Shown here: piece by piece, positions 1 through 8,863 of the stretch
Position numbering within the stretch: the stretch's first letter is position 1
How the letters are laid out: every line of letters begins with the position of its first letter
DNA from: Paenibacillus sp. MMS20-IR301
Lineage (GTDB): Bacteria; Bacillota; Bacilli; Paenibacillales; Paenibacillaceae
NCBI RefSeq assembly: GCF_032302195.1
Contig: NZ_CP135275.1
Coordinates: 7,275,001-7,339,000, forward strand
Direction of reading: 5' to 3'
Length of the DNA stretch: 64,000 nt
Notes under the pieces: generated by a model
Seen by the model: only the letters and a program-made list of their open reading frames with translations
What the model was told of the DNA's origin: nothing
Databases searched by the model: none
Made by a program: the position numbers and the translations under genes

Positions 1-737
1 AATTTGAATACAGATGGATTAATGGCAACGCCCGCCTTTTGAATTTTCTTTAAATACGTTTTTAAAGTGACTGTGATTTGGTGTGCCGTTTTCCGGGTTC
101 TGGCTGTTTTTTCGTCAATGATCTTATGTCCAGCATGTAAACTGCCAACGAGTGCAATGTCCGATACTGAATGTGTGATTAGATACGCCTTCATATCCTT
201 ATGAATTGAGCAGGGGAGCTCTGCTGTTCTAAATAATTTTGTGAGGTTTTCTACACGTTCTGTCACTACACCGTTTACTTCACCAAACACAGTAGCCACC
301 AGAAACTTTGGCGGAAACCGGGCATACAAAACCTCCTTTTTAATCTGTCCGCCGGCACCCGGAAAAGCCGGTAACAGCCTGTTTCCCACAATGTCCTGCC
401 ACGCAGAGAAGCCGATTGAATTATTAGTCATTGTAACAATGGTTTTGCTCTGATTGTCTTTTAGCGCTGGCAATGCGGATCCGGCTTGATCGTAACGCAC
501 GGTAACGAAAATAAAATCATATACATCATCATTTTCAAGTGTATCAATAACCTTTACTTTCAAAGATTTAACCGTACCTTTGTCGTTATACTGCAGGCCC
601 TTTTCCTGCAATGTTCTAAATCTGCCGGAACGTGCAAACAGGGTGACGTCAGTCCCTGCCTCCATGAATTTGATTGCGTATGCGCTCCCTATCACACCTG
701 CGCCAAAAATTAAAATCCGCTGCTGTTTCCCTGACAT
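1..737 (-). CDS. Ketopantoate reductase (ApbA/PanE) family protein, partial
   Basis: The gene runs off the left window edge, so only the first 245 residues are visible. The N-terminus carries a Rossmann dinucleotide-binding motif (ILIFGAGVIGSAYA, about residues 8-21), followed by the strand/helix pattern and the NNSIGF segment typical of NAD(P)-dependent 2-dehydropantoate 2-reductase-like proteins. True PanE makes pantoate for coenzyme A, but many family members reduce other 2-keto acids; the substrate cannot be assigned here. The ATG at 737 is the first possible Met before the Rossmann motif. The gene is divergent from a TetR regulator and shares its promoter region, which suggests it is that regulator's target. 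The segment is more AT-rich than most of the window. Confidence 0.8.
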   Translation of the reverse strand, partial: MSGKQQRILIFGAGVIGSAYAIKFMEAGTDVTLFARSGRFRTLQEKGLQYNDKGTVKSLKVKVIDTLENDDVYDFIFVTVRYDQAGSALPALKDNQSKTIVTMTNNSIGFSAWQDIVGNRLLPAFPGAGGQIKKEVLYARFPPKFLVATVFGEVNGVVTERVENLTKLFRTAELPCSIHKDMKAYLITHSVSDIALVGSLHAGHKIIDEKTARTRKTAHQITVTLKTYLKKIQKAGVAINPSVFK

Positions 738-768
738 GAAAATCACCCCTGTGTTTTCTTCTTTTCTC

Positions 769-828
769 TTGACTATCAGACAACGTGTTGTATGATGTGA
801 TCATAAAGCTTTACTATCCCTTCATCAA
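769..828. promoter_or_regulatory. Overlapping divergent promoters with TetR-type operator
   Basis: On the plus strand TTGACT (769-774), a 16-base spacer and TATGAT (791-796) point to the TetR gene. On the minus strand TTGATG (828-823), a 17-base spacer and TATGAT (805-800) point to the reductase gene. The two -10 boxes are the two arms of one perfect inverted repeat, TATGAT-GTG-ATCATA (791-805). A second short dyad, CAAC-GT-GTTG, lies at 781-790. A repressor bound here would cover both promoters. The promoters are read directly; the operator role is inferred. Confidence 0.6.
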
Positions 829-883
829 CCAGCAGATTCTCAGGATTTGTCGGATGGTATCCTTGTTTGCATAGGAGTATACA

Positions 884-1435
884 ATGAAAAAGCAGCCCGA
901 AATTACGGATAAAACAAGACGGATTTTTATAGGTGTTTTTTGTGAGTTATATAGTCAAAAGCCGATCGAAAAAATCTCGATTCAAGAGATTGCGAATAAG
1001 TCGGGGTATAACCGCAGCACATTTTATCAATACTTTACGGATATCTACGATTTGCTGGACTTTGTTGAAAATGATTTATTGAACTACATCAAAGAAGGTT
1101 TGGCGGATAAAGAGCTGTCAACCTACACGGTGCAGAATGCGCTTCATTGTCTGGAGGATAAAGAACATTTCTCGGCGCTGCAGGCCCTTTTGGGCGATTA
1201 TGGGAGCATCCGTTTTCTGGAACACCTGAAAAGAGAAATGACCCTGGATAGCCTGGCATTGAACTTTCCGCAAAATGATCCCATCACGCCATACTTAATT
1301 GAGTTTCACATCTCCACATCGCTTTCTTTATTCCGGCTTTGGCTTCAGCGGGAGAAGGATTTACCGCCGGAAGAATTTTTCAAGCTGATGGATAGCCTGT
1401 ACACAACGGGGGTAACGCCATATACTAAAAAATAA
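884..1435 (+). CDS. TetR/AcrR family transcriptional regulator
   Basis: This 183-residue protein has the usual TetR size. The N-terminal helix-turn-helix is clear (about residues 25-50: KISIQEIANKSGYNRSTFYQ, followed by YF and an acidic residue), and the C-terminal ligand-binding half is divergent. The start is set by AGGAG at 873-877, six bases before the ATG. It is divergent from a ketopantoate-reductase-family gene with only 146 bp between them, so autoregulation and control of that neighbour are likely. Base composition is AT-rich compared with the genes to the right. The ligand is unknown. Confidence 0.9.
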   Translation: MKKQPEITDKTRRIFIGVFCELYSQKPIEKISIQEIANKSGYNRSTFYQYFTDIYDLLDFVENDLLNYIKEGLADKELSTYTVQNALHCLEDKEHFSALQALLGDYGSIRFLEHLKREMTLDSLALNFPQNDPITPYLIEFHISTSLSLFRLWLQREKDLPPEEFFKLMDSLYTTGVTPYTKK

Positions 1436-1480
1436 TTTGGCTCAGGGTGCATTCCAATGTGCTATGGCTGGTATATAATA

Positions 1481-1525
1481 AAAACCCCGCTTAAGGTACA
1501 CTCACGTGTCCTTAAGCGGGGTTTT
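1481..1525. terminator. Bidirectional rho-independent terminator
   Basis: A perfect 16-base inverted repeat (arms 1481-1496 and 1510-1525) has A4 on the left and T4 on the right. It sits between the convergent ends of the TetR gene and psd and can serve both strands. Confidence 0.9.
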
Positions 1526-1583
1526 GTCTTTCCTATGGTTTCATCTTATGTGGATTCGTCTGAAACGGGATACGGCTAGTCTC

Positions 1584-2375
1584 TTAAGTAGCCCGCCGCA
1601 TTTCCCCCAGCAGACTGCCCATCTTCACCTTGGTATCTGCTTTAAGGCCGGGAGCCGGTGTAAAGGTTCCGCTCTCCAGTAACAGGACTACGGTGGAGCC
1701 GAATTCGAAATAGGCCAGATCGTCACCCCGCTGCCACTCCCGGGCAGCTTCATCCGTATAGCGGATGCTGCTCACATTCATTGCGCCAACCTTGACTACG
1801 GCTGCTTCTCCGCAGCTGCCGGCAATATAAGTAATCAGCCGTTCGTTGCGGCTTAGTACAGTCTTCATGTTCCGCATTCCGAAATCATTCACGGGATAGG
1901 CGCGTCCGCGGATATAATCACTCTCTCTCAGCTGGCCGGTCAACGGTGAATGAATCCGGTGATAATCGGTCGGACTCAGGTAAAGGACGAAAAAGTAGCC
2001 CTTCTTATACAGCTCGAGGTGAGGTGAATGATTGAGCAGCTCTTCCAGGGTGTAATCCTGCCCCTTCACATTCATGATCGTACCGCAGTTAATCTCGCCC
2101 ATCGCAGTAATCATAGCATCCACAGGACTTGCTACAGTGTGGTCACCGCTTGCGACCGGGCGCATTCCCGGCTTCAGGCGGCGGCTGAAGAATTCATTAA
2201 GTGTACGGTATTCTCCGGCAGTTTTCTCCGCCTCAGCGGCCGGAATATGGTAAGAACGAATAAATACCGGGATCATAAAACGGCTGATTCTGCTGTGGGC
2301 AAAAGCACCCATTAACCGGGACAGCCATCTGTATGAGGATAGCTCGGTCATCAGCCGCAGCAATTGTTTAACCAT
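1584..2375 (-). CDS. psd: Phosphatidylserine decarboxylase
   Basis: Psd converts phosphatidylserine to phosphatidylethanolamine at the membrane. The protein is 263 residues. It shows the family signatures: YRTLNEFFSR near the N-terminus, ASPVDA, LSPTDYHRIHSP, and the self-cleavage site FGST near the C-terminus (encoded around 1690-1702), where the Ser becomes the pyruvoyl cofactor. The reading frame stays open far upstream, but GGAAGGGAG places the start at the ATG at 2375 (M-V-K-Q-L-L). The gene lies 91 bases downstream of a YheC/YheD-type ATP-grasp gene on the same strand and probably shares its transcript. A phosphatidylserine synthase gene is not in the window. Confidence 0.93.
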   Translation of the reverse strand: MVKQLLRLMTELSSYRWLSRLMGAFAHSRISRFMIPVFIRSYHIPAAEAEKTAGEYRTLNEFFSRRLKPGMRPVASGDHTVASPVDAMITAMGEINCGTIMNVKGQDYTLEELLNHSPHLELYKKGYFFVLYLSPTDYHRIHSPLTGQLRESDYIRGRAYPVNDFGMRNMKTVLSRNERLITYIAGSCGEAAVVKVGAMNVSSIRYTDEAAREWQRGDDLAYFEFGSTVVLLLESGTFTPAPGLKADTKVKMGSLLGEMRRAT

Positions 2376-2466
2376 GCCCATCTCCCTTCCATCATGCAGG
2401 GGTACGGTTCCTGTGCCAGGGACCTCCACCCGCTCTGCATTATATTGACATAGAATAGGAGACAAA

Positions 2467-3561
2467 TCAATAAGAGTTATGCATTGCGGCAGCTTCATAC
2501 AAGTACCTGGCATAACCCATGGGCCGGCGGTAGCTGTCTTTCCAGAGCCCGTCAAGTCCGGCTTTGCGGAAGCCGTAGCGCTGGTCGCGGCCGTTACATT
2601 CGATGAAAAAAAGGCGGCCTGTGTCCGTAATGCCGATGTCCAGCCCGATGTCGGCCAGCCCCGGGAGGCTCTGCTCCAGTTCCCGGGCAACTGCGAGGCT
2701 CAGGGTAAGAACGGACATGCGCAGCTGTGCTGCCGCCTCCCCTGGAAACGCCTGCTCCAGGGCGAAGGAGGAATTCAGTGCTTCACCGCCTCTGGCAATA
2801 TTCGAGACGAAGCCGCCCCGCGCAGCCAGCTTGGCGAACATGCCGGTCACCTGCCACTCTCCGCCCCAGCCGCGCTGCACACTAACGCGCAGGTCGAAAG
2901 GGCGTCCGCTGATCTCGGCCAGCGGTATTCGCTCCTGCACCAGATAAGGCACCGAGGTGAGCCTTGCGCGCAGTGCGCCGGGGAGAACCTCGCGGTCCAC
3001 AGGAATGGTGAACCAGCGTTTGGAGCCGGAAGGGGAATAGCTGAGCTTCCAGCGGCGCGTGCTGCTGCGCTTCAGCCGCATTACCCCGTTACCGACGCTT
3101 CCCCGGCAAGGCTTGAGGATGAGGTCCTGGCAGCTCTCCATCATCTCCCGCAGCCCGGAGAGGCCGGATTTTGTAGCGGGCAGATGCATACGCAGTTCCG
3201 GGCTCCGCTCCAGAAGACCCTGTATCTGGTCCTTGCCGTAGCGGTTGCAGATATTGTATACCTGAATTCCTTGCCGGAGCAGCCGCTCTGTCCCGCTGCT
3301 GCCCGGATCATAGATAGCCCGGTTATGAATAACCTCCGGTGTCGGGATGACCACCTTCTTGTATCCTTGAGTACCCTTTATATAGGCCCTGCTGTAGCCG
3401 GTCTGCGTATCGATGTCGGACAGCTTCAAATAGCAAGGGGTTAGTCCGTATGCGGCGGCGGCCTCTTCATAATTGGCCAGAGATTCCTGTCCGGTTTTTA
3501 ACCGGGGAACGCCCCCGTGCACAGCGGCATTTAGCAGTATTCCAACGAGCTTTTGCCCCAT
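2467..3561 (-). CDS. YheC/YheD family ATP-grasp protein (endospore coat-associated)
   Basis: The protein has 364 residues and starts at the ATG at 3561, behind GGGAGGAAC. It has an N-terminal domain of about 100 residues and an ATP-grasp core (LILKPCRGSVGNGV for the ATP lysine and glycine loop, VQERIPLAEISGRPFDLRV, and LGLDIGIT-like and FIECNGRDQRYGF segments for metal binding). This matches the YheC/YheD group known from Bacillus spore coats. ATP-grasp enzymes join carboxylates to amines or thiols, but the substrate of this family is not established. It probably heads a two-gene unit with psd. Confidence 0.85.
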   Translation of the reverse strand: MGQKLVGILLNAAVHGGVPRLKTGQESLANYEEAAAAYGLTPCYLKLSDIDTQTGYSRAYIKGTQGYKKVVIPTPEVIHNRAIYDPGSSGTERLLRQGIQVYNICNRYGKDQIQGLLERSPELRMHLPATKSGLSGLREMMESCQDLILKPCRGSVGNGVMRLKRSSTRRWKLSYSPSGSKRWFTIPVDREVLPGALRARLTSVPYLVQERIPLAEISGRPFDLRVSVQRGWGGEWQVTGMFAKLAARGGFVSNIARGGEALNSSFALEQAFPGEAAAQLRMSVLTLSLAVARELEQSLPGLADIGLDIGITDTGRLFFIECNGRDQRYGFRKAGLDGLWKDSYRRPMGYARYLYEAAAMHNSY

Positions 3562-3844
3562 GTTCGTTCCTCCCGTTATCTGTAAGTGGCTTCCCGCCTG
3601 CTTCCCGTCTCCTGTCATTGTATGTTTGTACGTGCTGCCGGGGGATGGACGGATGCGCGGCGGCAGATGCCCTTTTTTTAGAAAGATCAGAATTTATACA
3701 ATTGTGGTCCCGCAAAGCTGCTGAGTAATCCGCAGGGCTAAAGCCTGATTTTGTAGGGAGATCACCCGGGCAAATGGTGTCATCCGCCTATTCCACTGCA
3801 TATGATGCCTAGAAGAAACAACAGATGGAAGGAGGAGACTGCTT
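3562..3844. other. Intergenic region between divergent genes
   Basis: This 283-base gap holds the upstream regions of the minus-strand ATP-grasp gene and of the giant repeat gene. AAGGAGGAG at 3830-3838 is the ribosome binding site of the latter. A GCATATGATGC segment near 3799 resembles part of a sporulation-type -10 box, but no matching -35 is seen. No coding signal was recognised. Confidence 0.5.
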
Positions 3845-6800
3845 GTGAAGAGCTCCAGAAAAAATCAGCAGCGCAATGCCAATGCCAAGAAACGGCTTTA
3901 TTATGTGGATGATCCCAATAAGACAGAACTTAGCATGCTGAGAAGCAGTCCCAAAATACTTGAGAGTACAGAAGCCGCTGCAGCTCAGGCGGCAGCTGCG
4001 AAAGAAGAAACGATACAGGTTAGCGGTGTAGGCACGCTGGAAGCAGCAGAAGCGGCCCCGCAAACACAGCCGGAACAGGAAACTGTAGCAGAAGCGGCGG
4101 CCGAAGGGCCTTCCCTGCCGGAAGAAGAAGTGACTCTGATCCAGACAACAGTGCCCGCCCCGGTGCCCGCTCCTGTGGAAAAGGAACGACTTCAGCCGGT
4201 ATACACCGATGATATCTCCGATGCAGCTGTCACCGGTGCCAAAATTGCGCCGCGTACCATTGACGGCTCCAAGCTGAAGTTCGGCAGTATCGGCACGCCC
4301 TGGCTGCAGGATTATGCCGTGCAGAGCATTAATATTGCGGATAAGGCAGTGACTTCGGCGAAGATTGCCCCGGAGTCCGTCTCCGGCGAGCATCTGGCGG
4401 AGAGCAGCATCAGCGGCGGCAAGCTGCTGGATCATTCCATCGGCGGTGAAAAGCTTAAAAACGGCAGCATCGGACCGGAGAAGCTGGCTGACCGGATCAT
4501 CGGCGGAGGACAGATCGCAGACGGGGCAATATCCAGCCGTCATCTCAGCGAGTTCATCATTACCAGCGATCTGCTGGAGGAAGGCGCGGTTACAGGCGAG
4601 AAAATTCTCAGCAGCAGCATACTCAGCCGCCATCTCGGCAATGGCAGCGTGGACCGCTCCAAACTGGCGGATGAAGCGGTGTCCGGCGACAAAATCGCCA
4701 ATGGCGAAATCAGCAGCGCTAAGCTGAGCGATGGGGTGATCGAGAGCCGCCACCTGGGGGACGGTGTTATTACCGCCAAGCATCTGGCGCCGGGGGCAAT
4801 CGGCCGGGAACAGCTGGCTACGCGGCTGATCGGCAAGGAGCAGCTTCAGCCCGGTATTATTGACAGCGCCCATCTCGGGGACGGTGCAGTAGGCTCGCGG
4901 CAGCTTGGAGACAAGGCAGTACGCAGCCAGCACTTGAATCCGGAAAGCATCAATGCCGGCCATATTGCGGAGGGGGAGATTAACGGGCGGCATCTGGCCG
5001 ACCGCAGCATTTCCTTCGTGAAGCTGACTGAAGGGGCGGTAGGCACTGCGCAGCTGGTAGAACAGGCAGTAACCTCCTCCAAAATTGCTGACCAAAGCAT
5101 TCTGTCCCATAAGCTGGCCGATGAGGCAGTGACTACACGGCATATTGCCAAATCTGCTATCCGCGGGCCTCAGCTTGCGATGCAGGCAGTCACTTCGGCC
5201 CATTTACAGCGTGAGTCTGTTGATCATACCCATCTGGCCGAAGCCTCAGTTGGTTCTGCACAGCTTCAGGAGCAGGCTGTACTCACTGCTCATCTGGCTG
5301 CAGGTGCCGTGACAGAAAACCAGCTGGCCTATGAGGCGGTTACCGGCGAGCATCTCAGCCCGCACAGTGTCACTTCTGTTAAACTGGCGGACGGAAGTGT
5401 TATTTCCGCCAAGCTGGCAGCGGGAGCAGTTGGCGGAAATGCGCTTGCCCGCGAAGCGGTAAGCGGTGAGCATATCGCTATCTGTGCCGTAGAAGAGAAG
5501 CATCTCTCGGACGGAAGCATCAGCGGGCGTGTACTCCAGGAAGCGGCAGTAGATGCAGAGCATCTGGCTCCGGGAGCCATAGAGCGCCGTCATCTGGGTG
5601 AGAACAGTGTGACGGCCTCTGCCCTGCAGGCCGGCTCGGTATCTGCGGATAAACTGGCGACTGGCGCGGTCAAGGAGATTCATCTGGCTGCCGGCGCAGT
5701 CCAGCCGCATCATCTGGCCGATCATGCCGTCACTTCATTGAAATTATCGCCGGAGAGTGTCTCAACGGATAAGCTGGGAGATCTGGCGGTTACCTCTGTC
5801 AAGCTGGCGGACGGCAGTGTGGAGAGTGTGAAGCTGGCTGCGCTTGCCGTGCAGACGGAGCATGTCTCTGCCGGGGCTATTACTGCCCAGGCTATAGCGG
5901 ATACGGCGGTGCAGGGCAGACATCTCGCGCCGGGCAGTGTCGGCGGAGCCCATATCCGGCCGATGTCAATCGGCAACGGGCATATCATCCCGAGCTCCGT
6001 CTCCTCCATTCAAATCCAGGATGGAAGCATCGGTGCCGCCAAGCTGGCGGATGGTGCAGTTGCCTCGCGCCATCTGTCTGCCGGAAGCATCGCAGGGTCT
6101 CATCTGGCCGATGGTGCAGTGTTAAGCCGTCATATTGCAGACGGTGAGATTACACTGGCCCATCTGGCTGAAGAGGTACGAAGCAGTGACCTGCTCCCGG
6201 ACGGCAGCATCGGAGCCGATAAGCTGGCTGAAGGAGCGGTGAACGGCGGCCATCTGGCCCCGGCAAGCATCGAAGGCATTCATCTGACGCCGGAGGCGGT
6301 AACCGGGCTTCATATCGGCAGCGGAGAAATTACGCTGGCCCATCTGGCTGACGAAACGCGCAGTGCAGAGCTGCTTCCGGACGGCAGCATCGGCGGACAG
6401 AAGCTGGCAGCACAATCCGTGGGCCCGGATCATCTGGTCCCCGGAAGTGTATCAGGCAGCCACCTGGCTGCGGACAGTGTAGACAGCCGCCACATCCGTG
6501 CCGGCAGCCTCTCGCTGCAGCATTTTGCGAAGGGTGAATGGACAGCTGAGCTGCTGGCGGACGGCAGTGTCAGCGGCGACATGCTGGCCGCCGGAGCAGT
6601 GAATTCTTTGCATCTGCAGCCGGAGAGCATCTACGGTGAGCATCTCGTCGGCGGCAGCGTGCAGGAAAGACATCTGCGTGCGGGGATCATCAAGCTGGCG
6701 CACCTGGCGGAAGAGACCCGCAGCGCGGAGCTGCTGCCGGACGGCAGTATCGGAGGCAGCAAGCTGGCGGAGGGTGCCGTAGAGCAGCGGCATCTGCGCA

Positions 6801-8611
6801 AGGGCAGTATCACGCTTGCCCATCTGGCGGAAGAGACCCGCAGTGCAGAGCTGCTGCCGGACGCCAGCATTAGCGGCAGCAAGCTGGCAGAGGGGGCTGT
6901 GAATGCCTTCCATCTGGCACCGGGCAGCGTATATGGGGGACATCTGGCACAGGGTGCGGTCGGCAGCCGTCATGTCCGGCCCGGCAGTATTACGCTTGAG
7001 CATCTGGCGCTGGAGACGCTGACTGCGGAGCTGTTGCCCGATGGCAGCATTCACGGCAGTAAGCTGGCCGGAGTATCCGTAAGCACGGAGCATCTGCAGC
7101 CGGAGAGCATTCACGGCAGCCATCTTGCCGACGGGATTATTGAGCAGCGCCATCTGCGCAGCGGCAGCATCACGCTCGCGCATCTGGCACAAGAAACCCG
7201 CAGTGCAGAGCTGCTGCCGGACGGCAGCATTGCCGGAAGCAAGCTGGCTGAAGGTGCAGTAGACGCTGTTCATCTGGCACCAGAGAGTGTATATGGCGGA
7301 CATCTGTCAGAAGGCGCAGTAGAGGGCCGTCATATCGCTCCCGGCAGTATTGTGCTTGAGCATCTGGCACCGGGAACGCTGACCTCGGAACAGCTGCCGG
7401 ACGGCAGCATCGGCAGCGGCAAGCTGGCTGCCGGAGCGGTGAGTGCCGAGCACCTGCAGCCGGAGAGCATTCACGGCAGCCATCTTGCGGATGAGGCTGT
7501 CGGCGAGCGTCATCTGTGTGCAGGCAGCATCAAGCAGGGCCACCTGGCGGATGGAGTAATTGAGGAGCGTCATCTGCGTGCCGGCGTTATTAAGCAGGAG
7601 CATCTGGCGGACGGAGTGATTGAGGAGCGCCATCTGCGTGCCGGCAGCATTAAGCTTGCGCATCTGGCGGAAGAGGCCCGCAGCACAGAGCTTCCGGATG
7701 GCAGTATCAGCAGCAGCAAGCTGGCAGAAGGTGCAGTAGATGCCTTCCATCTGGCGCCGGAGAGTGTCTATGGGGGACATCTGGCCCCAAGCGCGGTGGA
7801 GGGCCGTCATGTCCGGCCCGGCAGTATCACGCTTGCGCATCTGGCGGAAGAGGCCCGCAGTACAGAGCTTCCGGACGGCAGTATCAGCAGCAGCCAGCTG
7901 GCAGAAGAAGCGGTGGGTGCGGAGCATCTGCAGCCGGCAAGTATTCACGGGAGCCATCTGGCCGATGGAGTAATTGAGGAGCGCCATCTGCGTGCCGGCA
8001 GCATTAAGCTGGAACATCTGGCGGAGGAGGCCCGCAGCAGCGGAGCGCTGCCGGACGGCAGTATAACTTCAGCGCAAATAGCCGCAGGAAGCATTGGAAC
8101 AGAGCAGCTTGCAGCCGGAGCTGTAGGAGCGGCGGAGCTTCAGGATGAAGCGGTGGATGGTTCCAAAATCACCTCATTCGCTGTGCAGTCCCGCCACCTG
8201 GAAGAAGAAAGCGTGCAGGGCTATCACATAGCATCCGGTGCGGTTACCGGCGAGCATATTGCCCAGGGCTCGCTGACTGCAGAGCACCTGTCCTTCAGTC
8301 CGGTACAGAGCGTGGGGAACCGCGAGGTGCTGCAGCAGTTCGGCATGACGGCGTTTATGTTCACCGGTACCGTGGAGAGTGTAGATGTAACGGTAGCCTT
8401 TGACGAAAGCTTCGGCCATACCGGGTATGTGCTCGTTGCCATGACCAACCAGCCGTTCTTCCATGCTTCATTAAAAAGCAGAGCAGGCAGTGAAGCAGTC
8501 ATCCAGGTAAACCGGCTGCGTGATACACCGCATTTCTACGGGGTGTTGTCATGGATTGCCATCGGTTCACCGCTCGTGAAGCCTTCTACGGAACGCCGCG
8601 CTTTTGATTAA
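3845..8611 (+). CDS. Giant decapeptide-repeat protein with C-terminal WIAIG domain
   Basis: The product has 1588 residues, with a GTG start behind AAGGAGGAG. There is no signal peptide or membrane segment. Residues 1-30 are basic; about 30-120 are Ala/Glu/Pro-rich low complexity. From about residue 125 to 1480 the protein is an almost unbroken ten-residue repeat, consensus x-G-x-H/K-L-A-x-G-A/S-V/I, roughly 135 copies. The last 110 residues are non-repetitive, with FMFTGTVESVDVTVAF and VLSWIAIGSP. From memory this matches the 'WIAG-tail' domain of Paenibacillus repeat proteins and also resembles the end of H-type lectin folds. The regular repeat suggests a long solenoid or fibre. With glycosyltransferases downstream, a spore-surface scaffold that becomes glycosylated is likely, but this is inference. 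Confidence 0.88.
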   Translation: MKSSRKNQQRNANAKKRLYYVDDPNKTELSMLRSSPKILESTEAAAAQAAAAKEETIQVSGVGTLEAAEAAPQTQPEQETVAEAAAEGPSLPEEEVTLIQTTVPAPVPAPVEKERLQPVYTDDISDAAVTGAKIAPRTIDGSKLKFGSIGTPWLQDYAVQSINIADKAVTSAKIAPESVSGEHLAESSISGGKLLDHSIGGEKLKNGSIGPEKLADRIIGGGQIADGAISSRHLSEFIITSDLLEEGAVTGEKILSSSILSRHLGNGSVDRSKLADEAVSGDKIANGEISSAKLSDGVIESRHLGDGVITAKHLAPGAIGREQLATRLIGKEQLQPGIIDSAHLGDGAVGSRQLGDKAVRSQHLNPESINAGHIAEGEINGRHLADRSISFVKLTEGAVGTAQLVEQAVTSSKIADQSILSHKLADEAVTTRHIAKSAIRGPQLAMQAVTSAHLQRESVDHTHLAEASVGSAQLQEQAVLTAHLAAGAVTENQLAYEAVTGEHLSPHSVTSVKLADGSVISAKLAAGAVGGNALAREAVSGEHIAICAVEEKHLSDGSISGRVLQEAAVDAEHLAPGAIERRHLGENSVTASALQAGSVSADKLATGAVKEIHLAAGAVQPHHLADHAVTSLKLSPESVSTDKLGDLAVTSVKLADGSVESVKLAALAVQTEHVSAGAITAQAIADTAVQGRHLAPGSVGGAHIRPMSIGNGHIIPSSVSSIQIQDGSIGAAKLADGAVASRHLSAGSIAGSHLADGAVLSRHIADGEITLAHLAEEVRSSDLLPDGSIGADKLAEGAVNGGHLAPASIEGIHLTPEAVTGLHIGSGEITLAHLADETRSAELLPDGSIGGQKLAAQSVGPDHLVPGSVSGSHLAADSVDSRHIRAGSLSLQHFAKGEWTAELLADGSVSGDMLAAGAVNSLHLQPESIYGEHLVGGSVQERHLRAGIIKLAHLAEETRSAELLPDGSIGGSKLAEGAVEQRHLRKGSITLAHLAEETRSAELLPDASISGSKLAEGAVNAFHLAPGSVYGGHLAQGAVGSRHVRPGSITLEHLALETLTAELLPDGSIHGSKLAGVSVSTEHLQPESIHGSHLADGIIEQRHLRSGSITLAHLAQETRSAELLPDGSIAGSKLAEGAVDAVHLAPESVYGGHLSEGAVEGRHIAPGSIVLEHLAPGTLTSEQLPDGSIGSGKLAAGAVSAEHLQPESIHGSHLADEAVGERHLCAGSIKQGHLADGVIEERHLRAGVIKQEHLADGVIEERHLRAGSIKLAHLAEEARSTELPDGSISSSKLAEGAVDAFHLAPESVYGGHLAPSAVEGRHVRPGSITLAHLAEEARSTELPDGSISSSQLAEEAVGAEHLQPASIHGSHLADGVIEERHLRAGSIKLEHLAEEARSSGALPDGSITSAQIAAGSIGTEQLAAGAVGAAELQDEAVDGSKITSFAVQSRHLEEESVQGYHIASGAVTGEHIAQGSLTAEHLSFSPVQSVGNREVLQQFGMTAFMFTGTVESVDVTVAFDESFGHTGYVLVAMTNQPFFHASLKSRAGSEAVIQVNRLRDTPHFYGVLSWIAIGSPLVKPSTERRAFD
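4210..8300 (+). repeat. 30-bp tandem coding repeat of the giant protein
   Basis: The DNA repeats with a 30-bp period in exact codon phase from about 4210. From about 6120 a longer module appears, built from lines such as TLAHLAEE-TRSAELLPDG-SIGGSKLAEG-AV. It recurs at about 6151, 6331, 6691, 6811, 7171, 7651 and 7831 with high nucleotide identity, showing recent internal amplification. Near 7690 and 7870 one Leu codon is missing (RSTELPDGS instead of RSAELLPDGS). Confidence 0.9.
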
Positions 8612-8639
8612 GCCGGGAAGAAAGAATGATATGAATCTG

Positions 8640-8667
8640 GCGCAGCCGTCGGCTGCGCTTTTTTCTT
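8640..8667 (+). terminator. Rho-independent terminator after the giant repeat gene
   Basis: GCGCAGCCG, one base, CGGCTGCGC (8640-8658), then TTTTTTCTT. It lies 29 bases after the stop codon. The glycosyltransferase genes that follow are therefore either read through or have their own promoter in 8668-8863. Confidence 0.85.
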
Positions 8668-8863
8668 GTGATATAAGCACAGCTGCGGGGGAAGGCTGGC
8701 AAGCCCGCTGCGGATGTGAGCAGAGGAAGAGAGATGCCCGGGCGGCATTTGTCCAATTATGCAGGGCAGGGGAGACACTTGCCGTTACATGGGACGGACG
8801 ATTACATAGACTGTGTTGTAACCCTCAGCCCGGAAGCAGCCCTGGAAGGAAGGTGGATGAGCA

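Noticed and set aside
3809..5203. Long minus-strand frames opposite the giant repeat gene
   Set aside because: They are mirror frames kept open by the 30-bp period of the real gene; the plus-strand frame has the ribosome site, a single 1588-codon length and domain structure.
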